Assembly (NCBI GenBank): GCA_028282805.1
Contig: JANQHD010000023.1
Coordinates: 1-64,000 of the forward strand
Length of the DNA stretch: 64,000 nucleotides
From: Phycisphaeraceae bacterium
GTDB lineage: Bacteria > Planctomycetota > Phycisphaerae > Phycisphaerales > Zrk34
Reading direction: 5' to 3'
Part shown: positions 50,994 through 60,365 of the stretch, piece by piece
How positions within the stretch are numbered: position 1 is the first letter of the stretch
Layout: each line of letters starts with the position of its first letter
Position numbers and translations under genes: made by a program
Notes under the pieces: model-generated
Told to the model about the DNA's origin: nothing
The model's input: only the letters and a program-made list of their open reading frames with translations
The model's database searches: none

Positions 50994-52550
50994 TTACGGC
51001 TTAGCGCTCAGGTCCGTCTCATCCTTGTAATGCTTCCGCAACGCCTCGAGCTGCGCCTTAAGCTCCGCCACCGTCGCCGCCACCGCCGGGTCCCCATAAC
51101 GGTTGTTCAGCTCGTCCGGGTCGGTCTTCAAGTCGTAAAACTCCCACTCGCCGAGCTGGTAAAAGTGCATCAGCTTGTAACGCTCGGTGCGAATACCGAC
51201 GTGCCGCGCCACCGCGTGCGGGCCGGGGTACTCGTGGTAGTGGTAGTAAATGCTCTTGCGCCAATCGCTTGGCGACTCGCCCCGAAGCAGCGGCACCAGC
51301 GAAGCGCCCTGCATCTCCTTCGGCGCATCGGCGCCCGCGATCTCCAAAAAAGTCTGCGCGTAGTCGATGTTCTGCACCATCTGATCCACGCGCTTGCCCC
51401 TCGGCGTCACGCCCGGCCAACTCACAACCAGCGGCATCCTCAGCGACTCCTCGTACATCCAACGCTTGTCGTACCACCCGTGGTCGCCGAGGTAAAAGCC
51501 CTGGTCCGAGCTGTAAATCACGATCGTGTTCTCGGCCAGCCCGTTGGCTTCGAGGTACGCCACCAGCCGACCGACCGACTCGTCCACGCCCGCGATGCAC
51601 CGCAGGTAGTTCTTCAGGTAACGCTGGTACTTCCAACGCCACAGGTCTTTGCCCCCCAGGTTCGCCGCGCGAAACTTTTCGTTGTAAACCACGAAGTGCT
51701 CATCCCACGCCGCGCGCTGCTCGGCGTTCATCCGCCGGAACATGTGCGGCAACGTCTTATCCGGCGTCGTCGCCAGCGGCGGCGTGACCATCAAGTCCTC
51801 CGCCATCCGCATGTGGTGGTTGATCGTCATCTTCTGGTTGCGCGCGGCGCTGGCGTTGTCCGACCAGTCGTCGAACAGCGTCGGCGCTTCCGGCAAATCC
51901 TCGTCGGCGAACAGCGACAGGTGACGCGTGGCCGGCAACCACGAACGGTGCGGCGCCTTGTGCTGCATCATCAGCATGAACGGCTTGCCCTTGTCACGCC
52001 CCTCGCTCAGCCATTTCAACGCCAAATCCGTGACCACGTCCGTGCAGTGGCCCGTGTAACGCCTCTTGCCCTCGGCGCTGATCAGGTCCGGGTTGTAGTA
52101 CGAGCCCTGGCCCGGCAGCACGTGCCAGTAATCGAAGCCCGTCGGCTCGCTCCGCAGGTGCCACTTGCCGATCATCGCGGTGGTGTAGCCCGCCCGGCGC
52201 AGCAGCTTGGGGAACGTGGTCTGCGAGCCGTCGAACTTGTTGCCGTTGCGTACGAACCCGTTGAGGTGGCTGTGCTTGCCGGTCAGTATGTTCGCCCGGC
52301 TCGGGCCGCAGATCGAGTTCGCGCAAAAGCTGTTCGTGAACAGCACGCCGCGCTCGGCCAGCTTGTCGATGTTCGGCGTCGGCGCCGCCCTCGCCAGCCA
52401 GCCGCCGTACGCCCCGATCGCGTGCGGCGCGTGGTCGTCGGTAAATATGAACACGATGTTCGGCCGGCCCGCCGCGCTCGCCACCCCACACACGCACAAC
52501 ACCAGCGCCACCGCAACCAACCACGCACGCCTCATCCGCCCTTTGTTCAT
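50994..52550 (-). CDS. Type I sulfatase, exported
   Basis: The 518-residue protein has a signal peptide (about residues 1-27). The metal site FTDDH and the sulfatase motif C-x-P-S-R (Cys81, CGPSRANILTGK) follow, where Cys is oxidised to formylglycine. The C-terminal part (SSDQGFYLGDHGWYDKRWMYEESLRMP) matches sulfatases acting on sulfated glycans. Substrate unknown; planctomycetes use many such enzymes on algal polysaccharides. An in-frame ATG at 52568 is an alternative start. The gene lies between the ECF unit and recQ, all on the minus strand. Confidence 0.93.
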   Translation of the reverse strand: MNKGRMRRAWLVAVALVLCVCGVASAAGRPNIVFIFTDDHAPHAIGAYGGWLARAAPTPNIDKLAERGVLFTNSFCANSICGPSRANILTGKHSHLNGFVRNGNKFDGSQTTFPKLLRRAGYTTAMIGKWHLRSEPTGFDYWHVLPGQGSYYNPDLISAEGKRRYTGHCTDVVTDLALKWLSEGRDKGKPFMLMMQHKAPHRSWLPATRHLSLFADEDLPEAPTLFDDWSDNASAARNQKMTINHHMRMAEDLMVTPPLATTPDKTLPHMFRRMNAEQRAAWDEHFVVYNEKFRAANLGGKDLWRWKYQRYLKNYLRCIAGVDESVGRLVAYLEANGLAENTIVIYSSDQGFYLGDHGWYDKRWMYEESLRMPLVVSWPGVTPRGKRVDQMVQNIDYAQTFLEIAGADAPKEMQGASLVPLLRGESPSDWRKSIYYHYHEYPGPHAVARHVGIRTERYKLMHFYQLGEWEFYDLKTDPDELNNRYGDPAVAATVAELKAQLEALRKHYKDETDLSAKP

Positions 52551-52608
52551 GGTTCGCCTTTCCGTCATGACACCAGAAAGACGCCCCCCGCCCACCGGTT
52601 CGTGCAAG

Positions 52609-54432
52609 CTATCCCGCGCCGTCGCCCACCGGCGCATCGCCGCACAACACCTCCAAAAACGCCTCGCCGTAACGCTCGAGCTTCGCCTCGCCCACGCCCG
52701 TGATGTGCCGCAGCGCCCCCAAATCCCGCGGCCGTTCCAGCGTCATCTCCATCAGTGTCGCGTCGTTGAACACGATGTACGGCGGCACGTCCTGCTCCTT
52801 CGCCAACGCCGACCGCTTCGCCCGCAACGCCTCGTACAGTTCGCTCTGCTCGACCGACTCAAATCTCATCGCCTCGCGCCGCGCCTTCTTCGCCTTGCGC
52901 TCGCGCTTCAGTTTCGGGTCCTTGCGCAGCATCAGCTCACGCTCGCCCCGCAACACCGGCATCGCCTTCGCCGTCAACCGAAGCGAACCGTGCTCGCCGT
53001 CGACCGCTAACAACCCCATCGCGATCAGCTGTCGGTACACGCTCTGCCAGCTCTTGCGCGTCATCTCCGTGCCGATGTTGAACGTCGACACCCGGTGGTG
53101 ACCGAACCGCAGCACCTTCTCGGTCTCCACGCCGAGCAGCACGTCGATCAGGTGCGACGCCCCGAACACCTGGTCCGTACGGTACGCACAGCTGATCGCC
53201 TTCTGCGCCGCGACCGTCGCGTCCCACGTCTCGACCGGCCGCAAGCACGTGTCGCAGTTGCCGCACGGCTCGTCGCGCTGTTCACCGAAATATTCGAGCA
53301 ACACCCGCCGCCGGCAGCGCGTCGTCTCGCAATACGCCAGCAGCGTGTCGAGCTTGCGGTGTTCGAGGCGTTTCTGCGCATCGGGCGCTTCCGAGCGTTC
53401 GATGAAGTTGCGCATCGTCGCCGCGTCTTGCAGGCCGTACGCCATCCACGCGTTCGCCGGCAACCCGTCGCGCCCCGCCCGGCCCGTCTCCTGGTAATAC
53501 GCCTCCATCGACTTCGGCAGATCCAAATGCGCCACGAACCGCACGTCCGGCTTGTCGATGCCCATGCCGAACGCGATCGTCGCCACGATGATCAACCGGT
53601 CCTCCAACAAAAACCGCCGCTGGTGCTCGTCGCGCGTCGCGCCGTCCAACCCCGCGTGGTAAGGCAGCGCATCGTGGCCGTGCTCGTTCAAAAACCCCGC
53701 CACCTGCTCCGTGCGGTTGCGCGACAGGCAATACACGATCCCGCTGTCGTTCGGGTGCTCGGTGTCGATCAGCCGCAGCAGTTGCTTCTTCGGGTTGTCC
53801 TTCGGCACAACCGTGTACCTGATGTTCGGCCGATCGAACCCGCTGACAAACCGCTCCGCTTCGCGCAGGTCGAGCTGCTCGACGATGTCCTCGCGCGTCG
53901 GCTCGTCCGCCGTCGCCGTCAACGCCAGCCGCGGCACCGACGGAAACCGCTCGTGCAACACCGCCAGCTGCCGGTACTCCGGCCGAAAGTCGTGCCCCCA
54001 CTGGCTCACGCAGTGCGCCTCGTCGATCGCAAACAGCGCCAGCGGCGTCGCCTCGAGGTGCTGCAAAAACCGCGGCGTGCACAGCCGTTCGGGCGCCACG
54101 TACACCAGGTCCAACTCGCCCGCACGCATCTGCTGTTCGACGGCGTACGCCTCGGCCGCGCTCAGCGACGAGTTGACCTGCGCCGCACGCACGCCGAGCT
54201 GCCGCAGCGCGTCGACCTGGTCCTTCATCAGCGCGATCAGCGGGCTGACCACCACGCCCACACCCGCCCGCGCCAACGCCGGCACCTGGTAGCACAACGA
54301 CTTGCCCCCGCCCGTCGGCATCAGCACCAGCGCATCGCCCCCCCCGATCACGTGCTCGACGATCGCCCGCTGGTTGTCGCGGAACGACTCGTAACCGAAC
54401 ACCTCGCTCAAAATCTCGCTCGGGTCACGCAT
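52609..54432 (-). CDS. recQ: ATP-dependent DNA helicase RecQ
   Basis: The 607-residue protein is complete. It has motif 0 and Walker A (MPTGGGKSLCYQVPA), DEAH with HCVSQWGHDFRPEY, and motif VI (QETGRAGRDG). The zinc-binding RQC region is C-x-x-x-C...C-G-N-C-x-x-C, and an HRDC domain lies at the C-terminus. It unwinds DNA in recombination and replication-fork repair. CATAAT lies six bases before the start on the minus strand, consistent with a leaderless mRNA. Confidence 0.96.
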   Translation of the reverse strand: MRDPSEILSEVFGYESFRDNQRAIVEHVIGGGDALVLMPTGGGKSLCYQVPALARAGVGVVVSPLIALMKDQVDALRQLGVRAAQVNSSLSAAEAYAVEQQMRAGELDLVYVAPERLCTPRFLQHLEATPLALFAIDEAHCVSQWGHDFRPEYRQLAVLHERFPSVPRLALTATADEPTREDIVEQLDLREAERFVSGFDRPNIRYTVVPKDNPKKQLLRLIDTEHPNDSGIVYCLSRNRTEQVAGFLNEHGHDALPYHAGLDGATRDEHQRRFLLEDRLIIVATIAFGMGIDKPDVRFVAHLDLPKSMEAYYQETGRAGRDGLPANAWMAYGLQDAATMRNFIERSEAPDAQKRLEHRKLDTLLAYCETTRCRRRVLLEYFGEQRDEPCGNCDTCLRPVETWDATVAAQKAISCAYRTDQVFGASHLIDVLLGVETEKVLRFGHHRVSTFNIGTEMTRKSWQSVYRQLIAMGLLAVDGEHGSLRLTAKAMPVLRGERELMLRKDPKLKRERKAKKARREAMRFESVEQSELYEALRAKRSALAKEQDVPPYIVFNDATLMEMTLERPRDLGALRHITGVGEAKLERYGEAFLEVLCGDAPVGDGAG

Positions 54433-54573
54433 GGCCGCATTATGACGGGCGTTCCGCCAACCGCCAACGCCGGTTCGTGACACCCGCGGCCGGGCAATCC
54501 TGTAAAAATATCAGACAACCTTGATCACCTTCGCCCGAGCCGCCGTCTAACCGGGTAGTTCACGAGTTGCACC

Positions 54574-55176
54574 ATGACGGACCCCACCATGCCCACCGAA
54601 CTTAACACCCCCGACGCCGACCCGGCGATCGCCCAGCGCGTGGCCGCCGGCGACGTCGAGGCCTTCGCCGTGCTGGTCCGGCGCTACGCCCGGCCGCTGT
54701 CGGCGTACATCGCCGGCCGCATCGGCGACCGGCACACCGCCGACGACCTCACGCAAGACGTGTTCCTCCGGGCGTACCGCAGCTTGAGCCGCGGCGCGTT
54801 CGCCGGCGCAGCCTCGCTGAAAACCTGGCTGTTCACCATCGCCAACAACGCCGTGATCGACCACCACCGCCACCGCGCCCGCCGGCCGAAAACCACAAGC
54901 CAGAAGCCGGCGCACGACCGCGCCGATGCCGCGAGCGACCCGGCGCACCTCACCGAACAGGCCGAGCAGGCCGAACGCGCCCGCCGGCTCATCGCCAAAC
55001 TGCCCGACGCCCAACAGCAGGTGATCACCATGAAGCTGCTGGGGCAACTGAGTTTCGCCGAGATCGCCGAGGTGCTCGGCTGCCCCGTCGCCACGGCCCG
55101 CTCGCGCATGCGCTACGGGCTGATGAAGATCCACGAACAGCTCATGACCGACACCGAGCAGGAGGTGGCCCGATGA
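54574..55176 (+). CDS. ECF RNA polymerase sigma factor
   Basis: The 200-residue protein has region 2 (ADDLTQDVFLRAYRSLSRG; SLKTWLFTIANNAVIDHHRHRAR), a low-complexity linker, and region 4 (LPDAQQQVITMKLLGQLSFAEIAEVLGCPVATARSRMRYGLMKI). It overlaps the next gene by four bases (ATGA), which is likely its anti-sigma partner. Confidence 0.92.
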   Translation: MTDPTMPTELNTPDADPAIAQRVAAGDVEAFAVLVRRYARPLSAYIAGRIGDRHTADDLTQDVFLRAYRSLSRGAFAGAASLKTWLFTIANNAVIDHHRHRARRPKTTSQKPAHDRADAASDPAHLTEQAEQAERARRLIAKLPDAQQQVITMKLLGQLSFAEIAEVLGCPVATARSRMRYGLMKIHEQLMTDTEQEVAR

Positions 55177-58022
55177 ACCGCCCCGACCGCCAGCAACAGA
55201 TGATCGATTACGTGACCGGCGAGATGACCGCCGACGAGCGGGCCGAGTTCCGCGCCGCGCTCAACGGCGACGCCGAGCTGCACGACCAGCTCGCCGCGCT
55301 GACGGGGGCCATGAATGCCGTGCAAACCGACCGCAACAACGCCGCCACCACCGACCTCGAAACCAACATCATGCGGGCCGTGCGCCGGGAAGCGGCGACA
55401 AGTGATCAGCCCGCGCACCGTGCGCCGTCGCGGTGGCGTGTGTGGGGCCCGCTGGCCGCGGCCGCGGCGGTGGTGATGTTTGTCGTGCTCATCACCAGCC
55501 CCGACCAGCCGGGCGGCGGCGGGTTCGGCGCGTCGGTCGCGTGGGCCGAGGTGGTCGAGGCGATGAACGGGGTCGCCTCGTTCCACGCCGTGGCGTGGGC
55601 CGACGAACCGCGCAACGCCCGCACGCCAAAGATGTACAAGATCGAGATGTACTACCGCGCACCGGGCAAGTACCGCGCCCACGGTTTCGACCACGTGCAG
55701 TTCCACGCCGACGGCGAGTCGCGCATCTACAACGCCGCCGAGCGCAAGTGGCTGGGCCCCGATGAGACGCGCTTCCGGTTCATCCCGCCGGAGTACATCG
55801 ACACGTTCGAGAAGAAGGGCATGCTCGACGCGCTGCTTGGCATGATGTTCCGCGGCAACCCGCCGCAAGGCCAGCCGGTGAGAAGCGCCACCGTCGCGGC
55901 CAGCGCGGGCATCGAGGTGTTCGACTACGCCCACGACCCCAACCAGCAGTGGGCCCGCATCTGGGTGCTCAAGGAGTCGAAGCTGCCCATCCGCATGAAG
56001 CTCTACCACCCGCAGAGCGACGACTTCATGCTGGTCTCGTTCGACTACACCGACCCGCAGCCGGCGTCGTTCTTCGACCCCGACCACTTCGAGAAGGTGG
56101 TCACCGAGCGCGACCTGCGCGGCGTGCGGCAGGTCATGCGGGCCGGGGCGGAGAAGCTCGAAGGCAAGCCCGTGGGCATCGAGCAGAACTTCGACCCGCA
56201 GCGCGGCATCAAGGTGCCGGAGTTGGTGAGCATCGCGTCGGCCGACACCGGCGACCTGCTCATCACGGCCAAGCACCCGAAGAACCTGCGGCCCAACGGC
56301 CGGGCGTACGCACCGAGCTACGCCGAGCAGCTGTTCGACAACTGGGGCAACACGTACTACCGCGTGGCGCCGCAGATGCACCGGTTCAACGGCGCCGGCG
56401 AGTTCACCGACAAGCCGATCCGCATGGCGTACATGGCCGTGCCGCCGTTTGTGCGGGGCAGCGGCGAGCGCAGGGTGAAGCTGCGCTACGTGGTGTTCGA
56501 CCGGTTCGAGGACACGCAGATGAACGCGGACATCGTGGTGGGCGAGCCCGAAGCGGTCGTGCCGGCGCCGGCGGGCGCGGGCATCCCCGCAAACTGGCCC
56601 GGGCGCGACGCGCTGACCGACCCGGCCAAGCGGCGCGAGGCGATGCGCAAGTTCCATGCGAGGCGTAGCCCGCTTTGGGTGCAGCTCGACACGCTGAGCG
56701 CCCTAAAACCTTTCGACCCGTACGGCTACTACTTGTTGCGCTCATACGATTTGTGGGATGAGTACATGGCGATCTACGAACGCGATCACCTCGACAAGGT
56801 GCTGGCCGATCCGTTCGAAAACTGGAACCGGATGGACCGGTTGGGCTATTACCTGTTGCACCTGCACCGCGCCGGACGTCACGACGAGTTCGATGCCCTG
56901 CACCAACGGCTCAAGCCGCTGGAGGCGAAGTTCCTTGCGGGCGCCGACCCCAGACGGAGCGGGTTCCGCGAGGGCTACCAGCGATACCACTTCAGACTGC
57001 CGGTCGCCATGGCGCTGCCGACCGCGATCGAGGCGGTGAACAACGGCGCCCGCGCGAAGGTGCTCGAGGTATCGCGCAGCAAGGACGGGTACGCGGTGGT
57101 GGTGATCGAGACGCCGCCAAGCCGCAAGAACGTGATGGGGACCGATACCTGGGGGTGGGGCCGGTTGGACAGCGACCAGCCGTGGCAATTCGTCGCGGGC
57201 GACACCGAAGGCGCTCACCGGCGCAGCGAGCCCACCGTGCGGACGTGGTTGATCAAGGGCGACGCGGAGCGCGTGCGGTTCGGCTACGACGTGCTGATCA
57301 CGGGCGTGTTGCCCGAGCCCGAGGGGCGTGCGGCACACAACGGCGACCGTTTCCGCTGGCATCTGGACGTTAACCTGCCGGCCCCGCAGCACGAGACCCG
57401 CGACGAGCTGATCGCCAAGTACCCGAAGCTGGCCGAGGATGTGAAACGCGCTGACACGCCGTACATGCAACACGGCAAGCGCATCGCCCAGCACCGAGAT
57501 GCCGGGCGCTACGCCGAGGCGATCGCCGAGGCCGAGGCGCTGCTGGCCCTGCCGCACGAGCAGTGGCCCGAGCACTACCGCGAAAACGACAAGGCTTACC
57601 GCATGGCCCGCGAGAACTACGAGGTCGACATCGCAGGATGCCGCGCGGCGCTGGGGCAGTTCGACGAGGCGCTGGCGGCCATCGACCGCGTCGCCGAGGC
57701 CACCCCCCGGCCCGTCTACGAGCGCGGCGAGCATTATTACCGCTGGTACTACCTGCACAGCGCGTACGCCGACGTGGTTGATGAACTGATCGCCCGCGAG
57801 CAGTACGACCGGGCCGAGGTGGTGCTGCGCCGGCTCGAAACCCGCCGACCCGATGCGCGGCTGTACGTAGACGAGAACACCGGCGCCCACACCGAAGACG
57901 GCATCCGAATCAAGAACCCCGCATACACCGTGTGGCGTTTGTGGAAGCCCGTTGACACCGCATGGCTGCGGCTGGCCCAGGCGCGCACAGGCGAGGTGCT
58001 GCCGGAGAAGATCGGGCCTTGA
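55173..58022 (+). CDS. Very large membrane-anchored anti-sigma-like protein
   Basis: The 949-residue protein has a short cytoplasmic N-terminus of anti-sigma type (MIDYVTGEMTADERAEFRAAL). A transmembrane helix at about residues 90-108 is followed by a periplasmic region of about 840 residues. The first periplasmic part (about 120-310) resembles LolA/outer-membrane-lipoprotein-sorting-like folds found in planctomycete anti-sigma proteins. The later part (about 780-930) is TPR-like. Most anti-sigma factors have 150-300 residues, so the sensing part is exceptionally big. The role is inferred from position and topology. Confidence 0.75.
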   Translation: MNRPDRQQQMIDYVTGEMTADERAEFRAALNGDAELHDQLAALTGAMNAVQTDRNNAATTDLETNIMRAVRREAATSDQPAHRAPSRWRVWGPLAAAAAVVMFVVLITSPDQPGGGGFGASVAWAEVVEAMNGVASFHAVAWADEPRNARTPKMYKIEMYYRAPGKYRAHGFDHVQFHADGESRIYNAAERKWLGPDETRFRFIPPEYIDTFEKKGMLDALLGMMFRGNPPQGQPVRSATVAASAGIEVFDYAHDPNQQWARIWVLKESKLPIRMKLYHPQSDDFMLVSFDYTDPQPASFFDPDHFEKVVTERDLRGVRQVMRAGAEKLEGKPVGIEQNFDPQRGIKVPELVSIASADTGDLLITAKHPKNLRPNGRAYAPSYAEQLFDNWGNTYYRVAPQMHRFNGAGEFTDKPIRMAYMAVPPFVRGSGERRVKLRYVVFDRFEDTQMNADIVVGEPEAVVPAPAGAGIPANWPGRDALTDPAKRREAMRKFHARRSPLWVQLDTLSALKPFDPYGYYLLRSYDLWDEYMAIYERDHLDKVLADPFENWNRMDRLGYYLLHLHRAGRHDEFDALHQRLKPLEAKFLAGADPRRSGFREGYQRYHFRLPVAMALPTAIEAVNNGARAKVLEVSRSKDGYAVVVIETPPSRKNVMGTDTWGWGRLDSDQPWQFVAGDTEGAHRRSEPTVRTWLIKGDAERVRFGYDVLITGVLPEPEGRAAHNGDRFRWHLDVNLPAPQHETRDELIAKYPKLAEDVKRADTPYMQHGKRIAQHRDAGRYAEAIAEAEALLALPHEQWPEHYRENDKAYRMARENYEVDIAGCRAALGQFDEALAAIDRVAEATPRPVYERGEHYYRWYYLHSAYADVVDELIAREQYDRAEVVLRRLETRRPDARLYVDENTGAHTEDGIRIKNPAYTVWRLWKPVDTAWLRLAQARTGEVLPEKIGP

Positions 58023-58045
58023 AAGTGGCCCGTTTTTTAAAACCA

Positions 58046-58074
58046 TTGACTCCGACAATCCCGACGTGTAGCTT
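58046..58074 (+). promoter_or_regulatory. Sigma-70-like promoter before a PEP-CTERM gene
   Basis: TTGACT (58046-58051), 17 bases, TAGCTT (58069-58074), ending about 37 bases before the ATG at 58112. Confidence 0.5.
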
Positions 58075-58111
58075 GCATTTAATCACCGGGCTTTTACGTG
58101 GGGGCTGAGCA

Positions 58112-59080
58112 ATGAGAGAGCGTACGGGGAATCGTCATCACTCGTCCCAAATCGCGTGGCTGTGCGTGTTTGTCGTGTTTGGGTTGTGCGGCGCCGTGGC
58201 GGAAGCGAGCTACCTGATCGGTCGGGGCAGCTACCCTGACCTGTCCGCTGAACCGGCAAGCGCCTCGACGGGGGGCGGCTCGGTCAGGGTTCACCGCATC
58301 GACGGTGTCACCGGTGCGGGCAGCCTGATCACCAATACCGCTTCGGTCGGAGTTGATTGGTCAGCCGACTCACATGGCCGGCTCTACAGCCGCATGCGAT
58401 TGCGCCCGGACGACGTATCCCCAAGCGGTTCCTCGGGGGCATCGGGTGCGCCTGGCATGCTCTGCTTCGACTGCGTCGAGTTCCTCACAACCAGCGACGC
58501 TTCGCTACAGGTGACCGACTCGCATACCCAGTTGGTGTTTGATAGCAACAAGTACGCGTATCGCCGACAGGCGTTCGCGTTTGATCCGAACGATGTGTTG
58601 TACGTGGTCTGGGATTTGACCGCGCAGTCGCTGGCGAGAGTGAACCCCACAACGGGTGCGGTCACCAAGCTGTTCGAGCTGTCGCCCGGCTTCGGCCTGA
58701 TCGACATCGACTTCGCACCCGACGGCCAATTGTTCGGCCTATCGTGGAACTCAGGGCTCGTGCGCATCGACACCACCAACGGCGCAGTGACCCAGGTGAG
58801 CGACGCGATCCTCGACCACTTCGTTATAAACGGACAATACCTGGGCGGCATGGCTTTCGACGACGCGGGCACGCTCTACGTGGCCAACGAATCGTTGTTC
58901 ATCGTCGACACGACCACCGGCAACGTCACCGACCTCGGGGTGATCGTCGATGACGGGTACATCTTTACCGAACTGGTTTACATCCCCGAACCGACCTCGG
59001 TCGCGATGCTCGTGGTGGGTGTGTGCTTCGCGATGCGCCGTCGGCTTACTCCTTCTTCGCCGGGGCGCGGCGGAGCTTGA
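58112..59080 (+). CDS. PEP-CTERM beta-propeller-like protein
   Basis: The 322-residue protein has a signal peptide (about residues 1-32). Repeated strands of a propeller-type domain follow (FAFDPNDVLYVVW...LARVNPTTGAVTKLF; IDFAPDGQLFGLSWNSGLVRIDTTNGAVTQV; MAFDDAGTLYVANESLFIVDTTTGNVTDLG). The PEP-CTERM tail is IPEPTSVAMLVVG then MRRRL. Ten extra residues after the basic cluster come from read-through into the 3' end of the convergent sulfatase gene, with a 35-base overlap. It is probably a substrate of the exosortase. Confidence 0.85.
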   Translation: MRERTGNRHHSSQIAWLCVFVVFGLCGAVAEASYLIGRGSYPDLSAEPASASTGGGSVRVHRIDGVTGAGSLITNTASVGVDWSADSHGRLYSRMRLRPDDVSPSGSSGASGAPGMLCFDCVEFLTTSDASLQVTDSHTQLVFDSNKYAYRRQAFAFDPNDVLYVVWDLTAQSLARVNPTTGAVTKLFELSPGFGLIDIDFAPDGQLFGLSWNSGLVRIDTTNGAVTQVSDAILDHFVINGQYLGGMAFDDAGTLYVANESLFIVDTTTGNVTDLGVIVDDGYIFTELVYIPEPTSVAMLVVGVCFAMRRRLTPSSPGRGGA

Positions 59081-60356
59081 GCGACTCTTGCGGGAACGAA
59101 TCGAGCACGGCACGCAACTTGTTGCGGGCCGTTTTTGTTTCGGCCGTGTCGTCGTCGGGCGCAATAGGCGACTTCTCTTGCACGTCGCGGGTCACGTCGT
59201 AAAGCTCACCGGTTCGGTAGAGCTTGAAGCGTTTGTCGCGTGCCCAAGCCTTGCCCAGGCTCGTTTGGTCCGGGCGGGGGTGGTAATAGCAGAACAGCCA
59301 CTGGCGCGGCGTGCCGGTTTCGCCGCGCAGCTGTGGGGCGAAGCTGACGCCGTCGAACTCGTGGTCGGCGGGCACGCTTACGCCGGTGAAGTCGGCGAGC
59401 GTGGGCATCACGTCGGAGAAATCGACCAGGTCGTCGCACACGCCCGCCTTGACCGTGCCGGGCATCGAGGCGATCAGCGCGACGCGCGTGCCGTCGTCGG
59501 TCATCTTGCCTTTGCCGCCACGGATGAGGCGGCCGTTGTGTTGCGTTTTGATGCCCCCGGGCGTGCCGTTGTCGCCGGTGACGATGATGAGCGTGTCGTT
59601 GCGCAGGTTGAGTTCGTCGAGCTTGTCGACGATGCGGCCGACGCACTTATCCATGTAGGCGACCATGTCTTCGTAGTTCCGCTGGGCGTTTTTGCGCTTG
59701 CGGTCGGCGCTGTCGGGCGTCGGCGTCATCGGGCCGTGGGTGAGGATCATGGGGTAGTACACGAAGAACGGCTCGTCGCGGTGGCGTTCGATGAAGCCGT
59801 TGATGAAGTCGACGCACACGTCGGGGCCGTAGGTGTTTTCATCGAAGCGTTTGAGTTGGCCGTTGATGCGCAGCGTGGGTTTCCAGAAGCGCGGCTCCTT
59901 GACCGCGACCTGCCACAGGCAGTGCTCGTCGAAGCCGGCCTGCTCGGGCAGCGCACCGTAGCCGTGGTTGGTTTTGACGGCCTCGGCGAACGAGCCGTGC
60001 AGCTGCCACTTGCCGGCGACGGCGGTGGCGTAGCCGGCCCGCTGGAACATGTGGCCGAAGGTGTGTTCGTTCTTGTCGATGATGCCGAACGCGAGGTAAT
60101 TGCGCGCGTTGCTCTTGCCGGTCATGATCTTGATCCGGCTTGGCGTGCACAGCGGCTGCGCATACGCGTGGGTGAAGCGCACGCCGTCTTTCGCCAGCGC
60201 GTCGAGGCGCGGGGTCTTGTACCGCTTCGAGCCGTACGCGCCGTAGCAGGTGTGGCCGATGTCGTCGGCCATGATGACGATCACGTTGGGCTTGCGATCG
60301 GCGAGGGCGACGGCGGCGAGCAGGCCGACGAGCACGAGGGGCGGCAGGCGTTTCAT
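59046..60356 (-). CDS. Type I sulfatase, exported
   Basis: The 436-residue protein has a short signal peptide (about 1-19), the metal site IMADDIGH and the C-x-P-S-R motif at Cys70 (LCTPSRIKIMTG). GKWQLHG, IVTGDNGTPGG and a C-terminal SLGKAWARDKRFKLYRTGELYD follow. It lies 9 bases after the 60366 sulfatase in the same direction, so they form an operon. Substrate unknown. Confidence 0.93.
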   Translation of the reverse strand: MKRLPPLVLVGLLAAVALADRKPNVIVIMADDIGHTCYGAYGSKRYKTPRLDALAKDGVRFTHAYAQPLCTPSRIKIMTGKSNARNYLAFGIIDKNEHTFGHMFQRAGYATAVAGKWQLHGSFAEAVKTNHGYGALPEQAGFDEHCLWQVAVKEPRFWKPTLRINGQLKRFDENTYGPDVCVDFINGFIERHRDEPFFVYYPMILTHGPMTPTPDSADRKRKNAQRNYEDMVAYMDKCVGRIVDKLDELNLRNDTLIIVTGDNGTPGGIKTQHNGRLIRGGKGKMTDDGTRVALIASMPGTVKAGVCDDLVDFSDVMPTLADFTGVSVPADHEFDGVSFAPQLRGETGTPRQWLFCYYHPRPDQTSLGKAWARDKRFKLYRTGELYDVTRDVQEKSPIAPDDDTAETKTARNKLRAVLDSFPQESLKLRRAPAKKE

Positions 60357-60365
60357 GTCGGCTCC

